From the NCBI GenBank assembly GCA_910585875.1, contig CAJUIK010000010.1:1-44334 (forward strand): a DNA stretch of 44,334 nucleotides, written 5' to 3'. Position numbers and translations under genes: made by a program. The first letter of the stretch is position 1; every line of letters begins with the position of its first letter. Positions 22,350-29,549 of this stretch are shown in pieces. The stretch comes from an uncultured Eubacteriales bacterium. GTDB lineage: Bacteria; Bacillota; Clostridia; Oscillospirales; Butyricicoccaceae. The notes beneath the pieces are model-generated. The model saw only the letters and a program-made list of their open reading frames with translations. It ran no database searches and had not been told where the DNA came from.

Positions 22350-23624
22350 ATGGAGCTTCAGCAGCAAAAATTAACCGCCATCGCCCAGGCCATCCGGCAG
22401 AAGGAAGGCTCTGACCAGCCCATCCCCGCCGCCGATTTTTCCCAGCGCATCGCCGGTTTGGAGACAGGCGGCGGCGCTCCTGCCGGCCTACGGACCGTCC
22501 AGCTTTCCGTCAGCGACCCCCAGGCCGGCCAGGCAACCGGCGGCGGCCAAGCCTCCGACGGCATGACCGTCACCGTCGCCGCCCAGGCAAACCAGGGCTA
22601 TAACTTCGCCGGCTGGCAGGAAAACGGCCAAACCGTCAGCGACCAGGAGAGCTATACCTTCGCTATCGCCGCCGACCGGGCGTTGGAGGCGCAGTTTGCC
22701 CGAAGCGTTATGGGATTGAATTGGAAAGAGGCGACCATGCCCGCTTCGGCAACCTGGTATAGCGTCGCCTATGGCGATGGGAAGTTTGTTGCAGTATCCA
22801 CTCTTAACAATAAAATCAGCAAAAAAGCGGCATATAGCACAGATGGGATCACTTGGACATTAGCAGAGCTGCCCACTAGCACAGGTTGGCGCTCTGTCGC
22901 CTATGGAAATGGAGTCTTTGTAGCGACAGCTGTTGGCGCGACAAGCGGCGGAAGTAAAACCGCCGCCTACAGTAAAGACGGTATCAACTGGACGGCGACG
23001 ACTATGCCTTCGACGGCATATTGGTATCATATCGCTTATGGCGGCGGAAAATTTGTGGCGATGAACGGTGCATCTTCTAACAAAGCAGCATATAGCGCAG
23101 ATGGGATCAACTGGACAGAGATTACCATGCCCATCTTAGCGCCTTGGTATAATCTGACCTATGGGGCGGGCCGATTTGTGGCCGTGTCCGGCGGTTGGAG
23201 CCAAACCGGCAAAGTAGCCGCCTACAGCGAAGACGGAATCAATTGGACGCAATCGACCCTTCCCTCCGAGACGTATTGGAATAATATCGCCTATGGAGCT
23301 GGAAAATTTGTAGCAGTAGCTGTAGGCGCAAATAGAGCGAGCGGAAACAAAATAGCCTATAGCACAGATGGGATTAACTGGACGGCGGGAACGCTGCCAG
23401 TATCCAGCGTGTGGGCCGATCTCTCTTATGGAAATGGACAATTTGTGCTTGTTTCCGGGTCGAATGGTTCTGGTGTGTCAACAAACAAATCGATGTATAG
23501 CACAGACGGCGTGAATTGGGTATCGGTCACCCCGCCTGTTGTAAAATCATGGACCTCTGTCGCCTATGGCGGCGGAAGATTCGTGGCTCTTTCTAACTCC
23601 ACAACCAGCCTATACACCCTCTAA
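22350..23624 (+). CDS. Second tail fibre: InlB-like repeat plus seven-bladed beta-propeller
   Basis: A 424-residue protein. The N-terminal helix (KLTAIAQAIRQKEGSDQPIP) is a frequent clostridial phage fibre start. About 75-112 is a Listeria-Bacteroides/InlB-type repeat (GYNFAGWQENGQ, YTFAIAADRALEAQF). From about 125 the pattern W.S.AYG.GKFVAV...AAYS.DGINWT...MP recurs; six full copies plus a last half-copy closed by the first strand (LNWKEATMP) give seven blades. Such a propeller is likely the receptor-binding head. GGGAGGAG precedes the ATG. Its repeats look more AT-rich than the tail genes, suggesting exchange. Confidence 0.82.
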   Translation: MELQQQKLTAIAQAIRQKEGSDQPIPAADFSQRIAGLETGGGAPAGLRTVQLSVSDPQAGQATGGGQASDGMTVTVAAQANQGYNFAGWQENGQTVSDQESYTFAIAADRALEAQFARSVMGLNWKEATMPASATWYSVAYGDGKFVAVSTLNNKISKKAAYSTDGITWTLAELPTSTGWRSVAYGNGVFVATAVGATSGGSKTAAYSKDGINWTATTMPSTAYWYHIAYGGGKFVAMNGASSNKAAYSADGINWTEITMPILAPWYNLTYGAGRFVAVSGGWSQTGKVAAYSEDGINWTQSTLPSETYWNNIAYGAGKFVAVAVGANRASGNKIAYSTDGINWTAGTLPVSSVWADLSYGNGQFVLVSGSNGSGVSTNKSMYSTDGVNWVSVTPPVVKSWTSVAYGGGRFVALSNSTTSLYTL

Positions 23625-23633
23625 CCCCACACG

Positions 23634-23672
23634 AAAAATTCCCCCGCCTCTCCTGACATCGGAGGGCGGGGG
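23634..23672. terminator. Bidirectional terminator between fibre and yoeB-type genes
   Basis: CCCCCGCC (23641-23648), one bulged T, CTCC, a 7-nt loop, then GGAG and GGCGGGGG (23665-23672). On the minus strand it is followed by AATTTTT (23640-23634), a proper U tract for the toxin-antitoxin transcript. On the plus strand the tract is weak (CGGTTCTC). It separates convergent genes. Confidence 0.75.
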
Positions 23673-23678
23673 CGGTTC

Positions 23679-23939
23679 TCATTCATAATGGGTCCACATC
23701 CGCAGGACTTTGACGGTTTGTTCGGCTTCATGGACGGAATAGACCAGGCGATGCTGGAGATTGATACGGCGGGAATAGAAACCGGTCAGATTGCCTACCA
23801 GCTTTTCATAGGGCGGCGGGTTCTGAAAGGGGTTTTGCGCCGCTACGGCCAGCAGAGCTTTTGCCCGGCGCTCCAGCCCGGCCTGGGCCAGCAGACGTCT
23901 GTCTTTGGCGGCCTGCCTGGAAAGCACAACCTGATACAT
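23679..23939 (-). CDS. yoeB: YoeB/Txe-family mRNA interferase toxin
   Basis: An 86-residue RelE-fold toxin that cuts mRNA at the ribosome. MYQVVLSRQAAKDRRLLAQA, NPFQNPPPYEKLVGNLTGFY, SRRINLQHRLVYSV and VLRMWTHYE show the family's signature: K.L.G...G..SRRIN..HRLVY and a C-terminal W.HY. The start is the ATG overlapping the antitoxin stop (TGATG), with AAGGAG upstream; longer frames begin with TTG and lack spacing. Convergent to the phage late genes, so a lysogenic moron. Probably stabilises the prophage. Confidence 0.9.
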   Translation of the reverse strand: MYQVVLSRQAAKDRRLLAQAGLERRAKALLAVAAQNPFQNPPPYEKLVGNLTGFYSRRINLQHRLVYSVHEAEQTVKVLRMWTHYE

Positions 23940-24190
23940 CACCAAGGCTCCTTGGGGTCATAAGGCAGGCAGTTCTCCAGCGGTTCTTCGGCGGCTTCCA
24001 GCAGGCTTTTCTCCATGCCGGGCACGGCGCTGAGACGCAGGGTTTCCAGCATACTGTTATAATCCTCCTCGCTAAGCAGGATGGCGTTGCCATGTTTAGT
24101 GGAAACGCTGACAGGCTCCCCATAGAGCACTGCCTGATTGACATAGTCAAATACATTTTTTCGGAATGTTGTGATATTGGTGTTTGTCAT
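23939..24190 (-). CDS. yefM: YefM/Phd-family antitoxin
   Basis: An 83-residue antitoxin. TNITTFRKNVFDYVNQAVLY, then GEPVSVSTKHGNAILLSEED and YNSMLETLRL, is the Phd/YefM DNA-binding N terminus; the acidic C terminus (LLEAAEEPLENCLPYDPKEPW region) wraps the toxin. GGAGG lies 7 nt upstream of ATG. First gene of the pair, as usual, and autoregulated through the palindrome at 24214-24233. Confidence 0.9.
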   Translation of the reverse strand: MTNTNITTFRKNVFDYVNQAVLYGEPVSVSTKHGNAILLSEEDYNSMLETLRLSAVPGMEKSLLEAAEEPLENCLPYDPKEPW

Positions 24191-24213
24191 AAGTCTGCCT
24201 CCACAGATAGTAT

Positions 24214-24233
24214 ATGTACAGTATACTGTACAT
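24214..24233. promoter_or_regulatory. Operator palindrome for YefM-YoeB
   Basis: A perfect 20-bp palindrome, ATGTACAGTA/TACTGTACAT, with two TGTACA cores. TGTACA is the known core of yefM-yoeB operators in E. coli. It overlaps the -10 box of the minus-strand promoter and starts 24 bp upstream of the antitoxin ATG, so binding should block transcription. Confidence 0.85.
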
Positions 24234-24248
24234 GATGCCCGGCGTCAA
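24220..24248 (-). promoter_or_regulatory. Sigma-70 type promoter for yefM-yoeB
   Basis: On the minus strand, TTGACG (24248-24243), a 17-bp spacer and TATACT (24225-24220). The -10 box lies inside the operator palindrome. Confidence 0.8.
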
Positions 24249-24311
24249 CGAAATTTTTGAAAACTTGTTTTGTAGTTTCACATCTGCCAGCACAGAAAGG
24301 AGCGTGATTCC

Positions 24312-25016
24312 ATGGACCAAATCCCATTTCTCCAGGCCCATCCCGGCAATTATCGGCCGGGGCGGCCTTGGGCGATTCAATACATCGTGATCCACTACAC
24401 GGCCAACGACGGAGACACAGCGGCGGGGAACGCCCGGTATTTTGCCTCCCAGGCCCTGAAAAACCCGGCCAGCGCCCACTATTTTGTGGACGAGCGGGAG
24501 ATTTGGCAGTCTGTGAAAGACGCAGACACGGCCTATCACTGCGGGACGGCGGGCAAATACCGGCATCCCTCCTGCCGCAACAGCAACAGCGTCGGCATCG
24601 AGCTTTGCAGCCGGAAGGACAAAAACGGGCGGTACTATTTCCAGCCCGAGACCCTTCGGCGGGCGGCGGCGCTGGCCCGGGAACTGGCGGAGCAATACCA
24701 AATTCCGCCGGAACATATCCTGCGCCATTACGACGTGACGGGCAAAACCTGCCCGGCCCCCATGGTCCAGGACCCGGCGCTGTGGGAGCGGTTCAAAACC
24801 ATGATTTGGGAAGGAGGAGACGATATGAACGAATATCCCGATTGGGCCAAAAAAACCTACAGCTGGATTTCCGACCTGCCCGGCTGGGCCCAGACCGCCG
24901 CCCGCAAGGCCGTGGCCAAGGGAATTGTGGCCACCAACAAGGACAGCTCGATCACCCTGCTGGGGGCCAATTTGCAGCCCCTGGTCTGGATGGACCGGGC
25001 CGGATTGCTGGATTAG
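24312..25016 (+). CDS. N-acetylmuramoyl-L-alanine amidase (endolysin)
   Basis: A 234-residue lysin that cleaves the peptidoglycan stem from MurNAc. Residues 1-160 are the zinc Amidase_2/PGRP fold: IVIHYTAND (H28), SAHYFVDEREIWQSV, NSNSVGIELC, ILRHYDVTGKTCPAP (H139 and C147), matching the T7-lysozyme ligands His, His and Cys. The C-terminal 65 residues (EYPDWAKKTYSWISDLPGWA, LVWMDRAGLLD) form a short helical module, perhaps for wall binding. AAAGGAGCG precedes the ATG. No signal peptide, so release depends on the holin encoded next. Confidence 0.93.
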   Translation: MDQIPFLQAHPGNYRPGRPWAIQYIVIHYTANDGDTAAGNARYFASQALKNPASAHYFVDEREIWQSVKDADTAYHCGTAGKYRHPSCRNSNSVGIELCSRKDKNGRYYFQPETLRRAAALARELAEQYQIPPEHILRHYDVTGKTCPAPMVQDPALWERFKTMIWEGGDDMNEYPDWAKKTYSWISDLPGWAQTAARKAVAKGIVATNKDSSITLLGANLQPLVWMDRAGLLD

Positions 25017-25031
25017 AGAGGAGGGCTTTCA

Positions 25032-25511
25032 GTGGAAAACATCAACGAATTCAAAGCCGCGCTGACTGCCGTTTTCGCCGGGATTTCGGCCAAAATGGGC
25101 TGGTTCGGATGGCTGGCGGTGATCTACGGCCTGAGCATGGCGATAGACTACGCCACAGGGAGCGCCCTGGCGGGCAAACAGCACGAGTGGAGCAGCGAAA
25201 AAGCCCGGGAGGGGCTTTGGCACAAGCTGGGCAGCATCGTGGCGGTGATCGCCGCCGCCCTGGCCGATTGGGTCATCGCTCTGATGCTGGCCAACCTGCC
25301 CGGCGTCAGCCTTCCCTTTACCTACACTGTGTTGTTGTGTCCAGTTGTTATGATTTGGTATATCATCACCGAGCTGGGCAGCATTGTGGAGAATGTGGGT
25401 AAAATGGGCGCCCCTGTGCCCGCCTTCCTCCGCCGAGCTATCGCTGCCTTGCAGGACGCCGCTGAACAAGCCGGCGACAAGATTTCAGGAGAGGGAGAGA
25501 CGGAACAATAA
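25032..25511 (+). CDS. Phage holin (Phage_holin_4 / toxin-secretion family)
   Basis: A 159-residue membrane protein. Hydrophobic segments: WFGWLAVIYGLSMAIDYATG (about 24-43), SIVAVIAAALADWVIALMLA (about 67-86) and FTYTVLLCPVVMIWYIITEL (about 95-115), with the family motif DYATG....G....SS.K...G. GTG start at 25032 with AGGAGGG 6 nt upstream. Charged C-terminal tail faces the cytoplasm. It follows the amidase directly, forming the lysis cassette. Confidence 0.9.
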   Translation: MENINEFKAALTAVFAGISAKMGWFGWLAVIYGLSMAIDYATGSALAGKQHEWSSEKAREGLWHKLGSIVAVIAAALADWVIALMLANLPGVSLPFTYTVLLCPVVMIWYIITELGSIVENVGKMGAPVPAFLRRAIAALQDAAEQAGDKISGEGETEQ

Positions 25512-25583
25512 GGGGGTCGGAGAGATGTGTCCCCGACGCCGCATTACTCCATAAAATATGCAAAAATCTTTTGGGTTGGAGAC

Positions 25584-25612
25584 TTGTCCTACACCTCGGA
25601 TTTTGATATAAT
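25584..25612 (+). promoter_or_regulatory. Promoter reading into the attR tRNA fragment
   Basis: TTGTCC (25584-25589), 17-bp spacer, TATAAT (25607-25612) with an extended -10 TGA. No gene follows before the tRNA-like 3' end at 25699 and the terminator at 25734, so it would give an untranslated RNA of about 145 nt. The 187-bp stretch 25512-25698 holds otherwise only a short GTCGG...CCGAC hairpin and AT-rich DNA. Confidence 0.5.
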
Positions 25613-25698
25613 TATCCCCGTGATATCCGGTAAATCACATGGAATGTCACACAAAATTTCAAAATCTCAGTCGTATCAACTGTTTTTCCGCTGTTTCA

Positions 25699-25726
25699 AG
25701 GGGTTCGATTCCCCTCGCCTCCACCA
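25699..25726 (+). other. attR: Prophage right attachment site: 3' end of a tRNA/tmRNA gene
   Basis: AGGGG-TTCGATT-CCCCT (25699-25715) is a perfect T arm, followed by the acceptor 3' strand CGCCTCC (25716-25722), discriminator A and CCA (25724-25726). The 5' portion of the RNA is absent: the upstream DNA is phage-like. This is the expected remnant where an element integrated into the 3' end of an RNA gene. The U at position 70 with A73 fits alanine identity, so tmRNA (ssrA) or tRNA-Ala are the best guesses; the complete gene should be at the left end of the prophage, outside the window. Confidence 0.75.
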
Positions 25727-25733
25727 TGCAGTC

Positions 25734-25762
25734 AAAATCCGAACCCTTTGGGTTCGGATTTT
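25734..25762. terminator. Terminator of the tRNA/tmRNA fragment
   Basis: Thirteen perfect pairs: AAAATCCGAACCC (25734-25746), loop TTT, GGGTTCGGATTTT (25750-25762). The T run at the end of the stem makes it an intrinsic terminator, 7 bp after CCA. Probably the native host terminator of the interrupted RNA gene. Confidence 0.85.
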
Positions 25763-25780
25763 GTATTTTCGCACAATAAA

Positions 25781-25825
25781 GGACGGAACTTTTGATACAA
25801 GAGTTATCGAAAGTTCCGTCCTTTT
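25781..25825. terminator. Second terminator, before the Mrr-type gene
   Basis: GGACGGAACTTT (25781-25792) pairs with AAAGTTCCGTCC (25810-25821) around a 17-nt loop, with TTTT following. A-rich DNA on the other side makes it usable by the minus-strand gene as well. Confidence 0.8.
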
Positions 25826-25877
25826 GCTTTTCCAAATTGCCAAAGCGCCGTCAAATTGTAGAGCGACCTGGAAGCCC

Positions 25878-26861
25878 TTATTCCTCCGCAGGAACAGGAA
25901 TATACACTCTTTCTAGCGGGATGATTTTTTTATATTTCAAGCTAAGATTTTCATAATATTTTAGAATCAGCGTTACCAGCTCGTCTCCGTCAATCCCTCT
26001 AATAATAGGAGTAGCGTCTAAATACTTTTTTGCATTTTTTGTATAGCCAGACAGCGAGACAAATAATCCATAGTCGCCTTCACGCATTGCTCCTTTTAGA
26101 GCCTGAAGCATAGTTTCTTTAATATCTCCATCCTGACTCTTCACTTGCACTAAAATGCGAGGGGGAAGTTCGTCTTTATATGCAGTTATATCGACGCCGC
26201 TATCTCCTCCTTGCAGAGCGAGCTCTGTGCGATATCCCATCGCATTCAGCAAATTTCCTACAAAACTTTCCAACGCATAACCCTTCAAATTTCTACTGAG
26301 TTCCTTCAGTATAAAATCCTTGGTGCTTTGTTTGATCTCATCGGCAGTGGCTCTGACGCTGCCAGGCAGCTCGTCTTTTGGTTCCTTTTCAGGGCCGACA
26401 TTCAAAGATTCTAAAAACTCATCAGCATAGTTTTTAATTGTGAAAAGCGTCATGGCCGACCCTACTTCGTACAAAGCTCCTTGCGTGAAAGAAGTTCTTG
26501 AAAGATGCTTCAACCATTTCACCTTGCGTTGATTGACATATTCCTTCGCTGTAGCTTCATACCGATATTCTCCGTCGACAATCCCAATATTGATTTCATG
26601 ATTGCTTTTCGACGGGAACACTACATAATCCCCAACCTGTATTTCAAATCGAAAGCGATACAACATGCCCGCGGCCACGGCAACGGCTGCTTTTTTATCT
26701 TCCAGATAGATTTCGGCATATTTTTGCTTGAAAGCCTCGCGGTTGTTTTCCATATTGGAGAGATCCCCAAAAGCCTTCCACCCAATAGCAATCACATTGC
26801 CTTTCAAAAATAACGAATCATCCTGTGTGTGAATTCCCCATATTCTTTTCTCATCTTTCAT
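25878..26861 (-). CDS. Mrr-type restriction endonuclease with EVE/PUA-like N-terminal domain
   Basis: A 327-residue protein. The N-terminal half (RIWGIHTQDDSLFLKGNVIA, IGWKAFGDLS, VGDYVVFPSK, INIGIVDGEYRYE) looks like an EVE/PUA-like reader of modified bases. The C-terminal half (about 190-300) is the Mrr catalytic fold: GYALESFVGNLLNAMGYRTE, GGDSGVDITAYKD and ILVQVKSQDG give the PD-(D/E)xK core D...QxK. It likely cuts modified foreign DNA (type IV restriction). Of two adjacent ATGs I chose the second, 6 nt from AAGGAAG. Its base composition is clearly more AT-rich than the flanking genes and it abuts attR, suggesting acquisition at an integration hotspot. Confidence 0.85.
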   Translation of the reverse strand: MKDEKRIWGIHTQDDSLFLKGNVIAIGWKAFGDLSNMENNREAFKQKYAEIYLEDKKAAVAVAAGMLYRFRFEIQVGDYVVFPSKSNHEINIGIVDGEYRYEATAKEYVNQRKVKWLKHLSRTSFTQGALYEVGSAMTLFTIKNYADEFLESLNVGPEKEPKDELPGSVRATADEIKQSTKDFILKELSRNLKGYALESFVGNLLNAMGYRTELALQGGDSGVDITAYKDELPPRILVQVKSQDGDIKETMLQALKGAMREGDYGLFVSLSGYTKNAKKYLDATPIIRGIDGDELVTLILKYYENLSLKYKKIIPLERVYIPVPAEE

Positions 26862-27002
26862 CATGGCTTCCTTACTATCTACAAAATCAACATACTTGTA
26901 ATTTCAAATTTTTTGCTTCGGTTTTTTATAAAGAAACCGCGCCGTTGCGCCGCTTCTATCAAACAAACGCATCCGGCATATATGTGTCGGCGCCGGGCCG
27001 GT

Positions 27003-27926
27003 TTATTTTTCACGCCATTGTTCGCTTTTGCCGTTGGACCAGACTACCATATTGCGGCCAAAGCGTTTGGCGTCGTAGAGCATCGCGTCGGCAATCATCA
27101 AATAGGTGCTGTAATCGTCGCCGCTTTGGGGGGAAACGGTGACGCCGCCTATACTGACAGTCACCCAGCCGCTCTGGGCCGCTCGATGGGGCATCCGAAG
27201 CTCCTCGATCTGCCGGCGGATACGCTTCACATGGTCGAAAGCCTGCTGTCCCTCGTCCCCCAAAATCAGCGCCACAAACTCTTCTCCGCCATAACGGGCA
27301 AAAAAGTCTGTGGCCCTCTGGAGCCGGCCGGCCGCCGCGCCGGCCACAGCGGCGATAACTCTGTCCCCCGCCGGATGGCCATACGTGTCGTTATACAGCT
27401 TGAACAGGTCGATATCAAACATACAAATGGAAATCGGCTTGCCCAGCCGGATGGCTTCTTGCCATTTGACAGCGCTATAGGTATCGTACTGCCGACGGTT
27501 GGCCACGCCGGTCAGCTCGTCTACCATGGCCTGGCGCTGAATCTGAAGCCGGTATTCATATAGCTTGATATGGGTGTTCACCCGGGCTTTGACGATCATG
27601 GGATGAAAGGGCTTGGCGATATAATCCACAGCCCCCAGCACCAGGCCCCGCTCTTCGTTGTATGTATCCGACAGGCTGGTAATCATGATGACGGGGATAT
27701 ATTTGGTCACAATGGACTCCTGCATCTCCCGCAGCAGGGAAAAGCCGTCCATATCCGGCATAATAACGTCCAGCAAAACCAGGGAATAGTCCCCGGACAT
27801 AGCCTGTTCCAGCCCCGTTTTGCCGGTATTGGCCACGGCGACCTGATAATCGTCCTCCAAAATGGAGCGCAGATAATTGGCCTGCACCGCGCTGTCGTCA
27901 ATAATCAATATCTTCTTGATGCTCAT
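27003..27926 (-). CDS. Response regulator with GGDEF diguanylate cyclase domain
   Basis: A 307-residue protein. Residues 1-120 form a receiver: DD at 10-11, phosphoacceptor D53 in LLDVIMP, and the conserved Lys in YIAKPF. About 135-300 is a GGDEF domain with DELTGVANRRQYD, FDIDLFKLYNDTYGHPAGD and the intact active site YGGEEF. RATD five residues before GGEEF is the RxxD inhibitory site, so c-di-GMP product feedback is expected. PleD-like single unit. No partner kinase gene adjacent. GAGGAG stands about 10 nt before the ATG. Confidence 0.92.
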   Translation of the reverse strand: MSIKKILIIDDSAVQANYLRSILEDDYQVAVANTGKTGLEQAMSGDYSLVLLDVIMPDMDGFSLLREMQESIVTKYIPVIMITSLSDTYNEERGLVLGAVDYIAKPFHPMIVKARVNTHIKLYEYRLQIQRQAMVDELTGVANRRQYDTYSAVKWQEAIRLGKPISICMFDIDLFKLYNDTYGHPAGDRVIAAVAGAAAGRLQRATDFFARYGGEEFVALILGDEGQQAFDHVKRIRRQIEELRMPHRAAQSGWVTVSIGGVTVSPQSGDDYSTYLMIADAMLYDAKRFGRNMVVWSNGKSEQWREK

Positions 27927-28005
27927 TGCTTGTTTGCTCCTCTGCGGTTTGATTTGTCTTTGGCAGGCAGGCCTCCCTTGGGGCAGGAACCAAACGAATA
28001 TCGAT

Positions 28006-28011
28006 ATTATA
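28006..28011 (-). promoter_or_regulatory. Putative -10 box of the GGDEF gene
   Basis: TATAAT on the minus strand, within CGATAT-A-ATATCG, a 13-bp dyad. The -35 region is weak, so an activator may be needed. It lies about 80 bp upstream of the ATG. Confidence 0.45.
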
Positions 28012-28054
28012 TCGAAAACCGCGGCAAAAAGATAGGGTCCTTTTCAAATTTTCT

Positions 28055-28627
28055 TTAGGGCAGCCTGATCCAAGCGCCGACCAGCCGGGCGGCGGTTTTC
28101 CCGCAGTTTTGAAGGGAAATCTCCCCCTCGCCCTCCAGCAGCAGGGCGTCTCGGAAGCCCAGGGTCCGGCCGCCGCCCGACAGCGCCTCCCCCTGAGCCG
28201 CAAACGCCAGAGCAAAGCCCCCCTTTGGGCACGGCAGGTCGAAGCTCTCCCCCGGCGCCAGCTCTTGGGCCCAAAGCCCGCCGGCGGCGCCTTGGCGCAG
28301 CATCAGGTTGAAATCCGTCCCCTGCCCAAAGCTGGTCGTCTGCCAGCCTCCGTCAAAAGTCTCCGCCTCATAGGGCGCCAAGGTTTTCTCCCCATGGCCC
28401 TGGTAAACCAGACGCGCGCTCCCCTCCAGCATCATAATATGCCGCTCTACCCCGGGCAGAGGCGTGAAATCCGATTGAGGGCATTGGATCGCCGCGCTGC
28501 TCAGCCGGAAGATAAAATCTCGCCGGCCGTAGTCCCCGTCTTCCGGGTAAAGATAAATCTGGGCGGTAGTCCCTCCCGCCCATTGGGAGACGGGATACTC
28601 CGCCGCCCGCAGAATTCTGACGTTCAT
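28055..28627 (-). CDS. HutD/Ves-family cupin protein
   Basis: A 190-residue bicupin of the HutD/Ves family. MNVRILRAAEYPVSQWAGGT then TAQIYLYPEDGDYGRRDFIF, RLSSAAIQ and FTPLPGVERHIMMLEG are the defining motifs. The family is linked to histidine use or cold shock in other bacteria; its biochemical role is not settled, and no hut genes are near. Start at 28627 is preferred (GGGGAG 9 nt upstream); an ATG two codons earlier is closer to the SD. The 170 bp before it to the nitroreductase hold no gene. Confidence 0.85.
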   Translation of the reverse strand: MNVRILRAAEYPVSQWAGGTTAQIYLYPEDGDYGRRDFIFRLSSAAIQCPQSDFTPLPGVERHIMMLEGSARLVYQGHGEKTLAPYEAETFDGGWQTTSFGQGTDFNLMLRQGAAGGLWAQELAPGESFDLPCPKGGFALAFAAQGEALSGGGRTLGFRDALLLEGEGEISLQNCGKTAARLVGAWIRLP

Positions 28628-28797
28628 GTTCATTCGCTCCCCGAACAGCCGGCTCATCCGGCTTATATTTGATCCAGAAAAGGCCGCCGTCGTTCTCGCT
28701 GAGCAGGAACAAACCGGGGGCTTTCCATGGCGTTCAGCCCATCCCGGCGGTCCAGCCAGCGGTAGGCGGCGACCTTTTGAACTCCGCCGCTTTCCCT

Positions 28798-29319
28798 CTA
28801 CCGCACGAAGTTGACGGCGCCGGCGGCCCGCTCCTTGGGCTGAGGCGCTTCTCCCTTGGGAACGCCTACAATCACGCAGCCTACGCCGACATATCCCTGG
28901 GGAATGCCCGCGTCCTGGGCAAACTGCCTGCCCTCCTCTGTGGCCAGATACCGGCCCAGGCAATTGATCCAGCAAGAGCCCAGCCCCAGAGAAGCGGCGG
29001 CCAGGAACATATTTTCCATGGCCAGGGCGCAATCCGCCACAGGGGCGATATTGCCCTCTTTCCCTGTGACCAAAATCAGGGTGGGGGCGCCGTAGAAGGG
29101 GTCTGTCTCCACGCCCATCATCTTCTGGCAGCCCTGAGTCAGCCGCTGGATCATCTGCTTGTTCTGCACCACGGTAAAATGCCAGGATTGCTGGTTCATG
29201 GCGCTGGGCGCCCATAGGCCGCATTGCACAATCTGCTCCAGCTGCTTTTCCTCGATCTGCCGGTCCTCATAGCTGCGCCAGCTGCGGCGCTCCAAGATGT
29301 TTTGGATGGCTTGATTCAT
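28798..29319 (-). CDS. Nitroreductase family protein
   Basis: A 173-residue FMN-dependent oxidoreductase. MNQAIQNILERRSWRSYEDR, then LWAPSAMNQQSWHFTVVQNK carry the FMN phosphate-binding Arg/Ser motif (RRS.R.Y and APS..N.Q.W.F). A later GLGSCWINCLGR completes the fold. Substrate unknown. ATG 29319 has AAAGGAAC upstream; a longer frame runs back through the divergent promoter region and is not credible. Read divergently from gltX. Confidence 0.9.
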   Translation of the reverse strand: MNQAIQNILERRSWRSYEDRQIEEKQLEQIVQCGLWAPSAMNQQSWHFTVVQNKQMIQRLTQGCQKMMGVETDPFYGAPTLILVTGKEGNIAPVADCALAMENMFLAAASLGLGSCWINCLGRYLATEEGRQFAQDAGIPQGYVGVGCVIVGVPKGEAPQPKERAAGAVNFVR

Positions 29320-29371
29320 GGTTTGTCGTTCCTTTCCGTTTTTTGCCCCAAAGGGGCTTGTTCTATTCTCC

Positions 29372-29400
29372 ACTTTACCACAACCGGACCGCCCTGGCAA
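29372..29400 (-). promoter_or_regulatory. Promoter of the nitroreductase gene
   Basis: Minus strand TTGCCA (29400-29395), 17-bp spacer, TAAAGT (29377-29372), about 50 bp upstream of the ATG. A small GCCCC-TTT-GGGGC hairpin lies in the leader. Confidence 0.6.
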
Positions 29401-29480
29401 GTCGCCCGCAAGGGGAAGCCTCCTCTCCGAGGCGGAAGGCGAACGGCCCTTCGCGCCCCTCGCTCTTCTGCCAAAACATA

Positions 29481-29509
29481 TTGAAAACCCGGAGAAAAAA
29501 GGGTATAAT
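29481..29509 (+). promoter_or_regulatory. Promoter of gltX
   Basis: TTGAAA (29481-29486), 17-bp spacer, TATAAT (29504-29509). A strong housekeeping-type promoter. It leaves a leader of about 180 nt rich in hairpins. Confidence 0.85.
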
Positions 29510-29549
29510 AGCCGAAAAGCCGCCTTGCCCGCAGGGCGGAGGGCCAAAT

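Noticed and set aside
20727..23624. Diversity-generating retroelement acting on the fibre genes
   Set aside because: No reverse transcriptase gene or template repeat pair is visible; variation, if any, would come from repeat recombination.
1..25726. Tailocin (headless contractile particle)
   Set aside because: Terminase, portal, protease, cement and major capsid genes are all present and intact, so a complete phage is more likely.
25527..25916. 129-codon + strand frame over the attachment site
   Set aside because: It runs through the tRNA-like sequence and two terminators and has no ribosome site.
28055..29224. Long minus-strand open frame of 389 codons covering both HutD and part of the nitroreductase region
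   Set aside because: Only the part from 28627 down codes for a recognisable protein; the rest is antiparallel or out-of-frame GC-rich DNA overlapping the nitroreductase gene in another frame.
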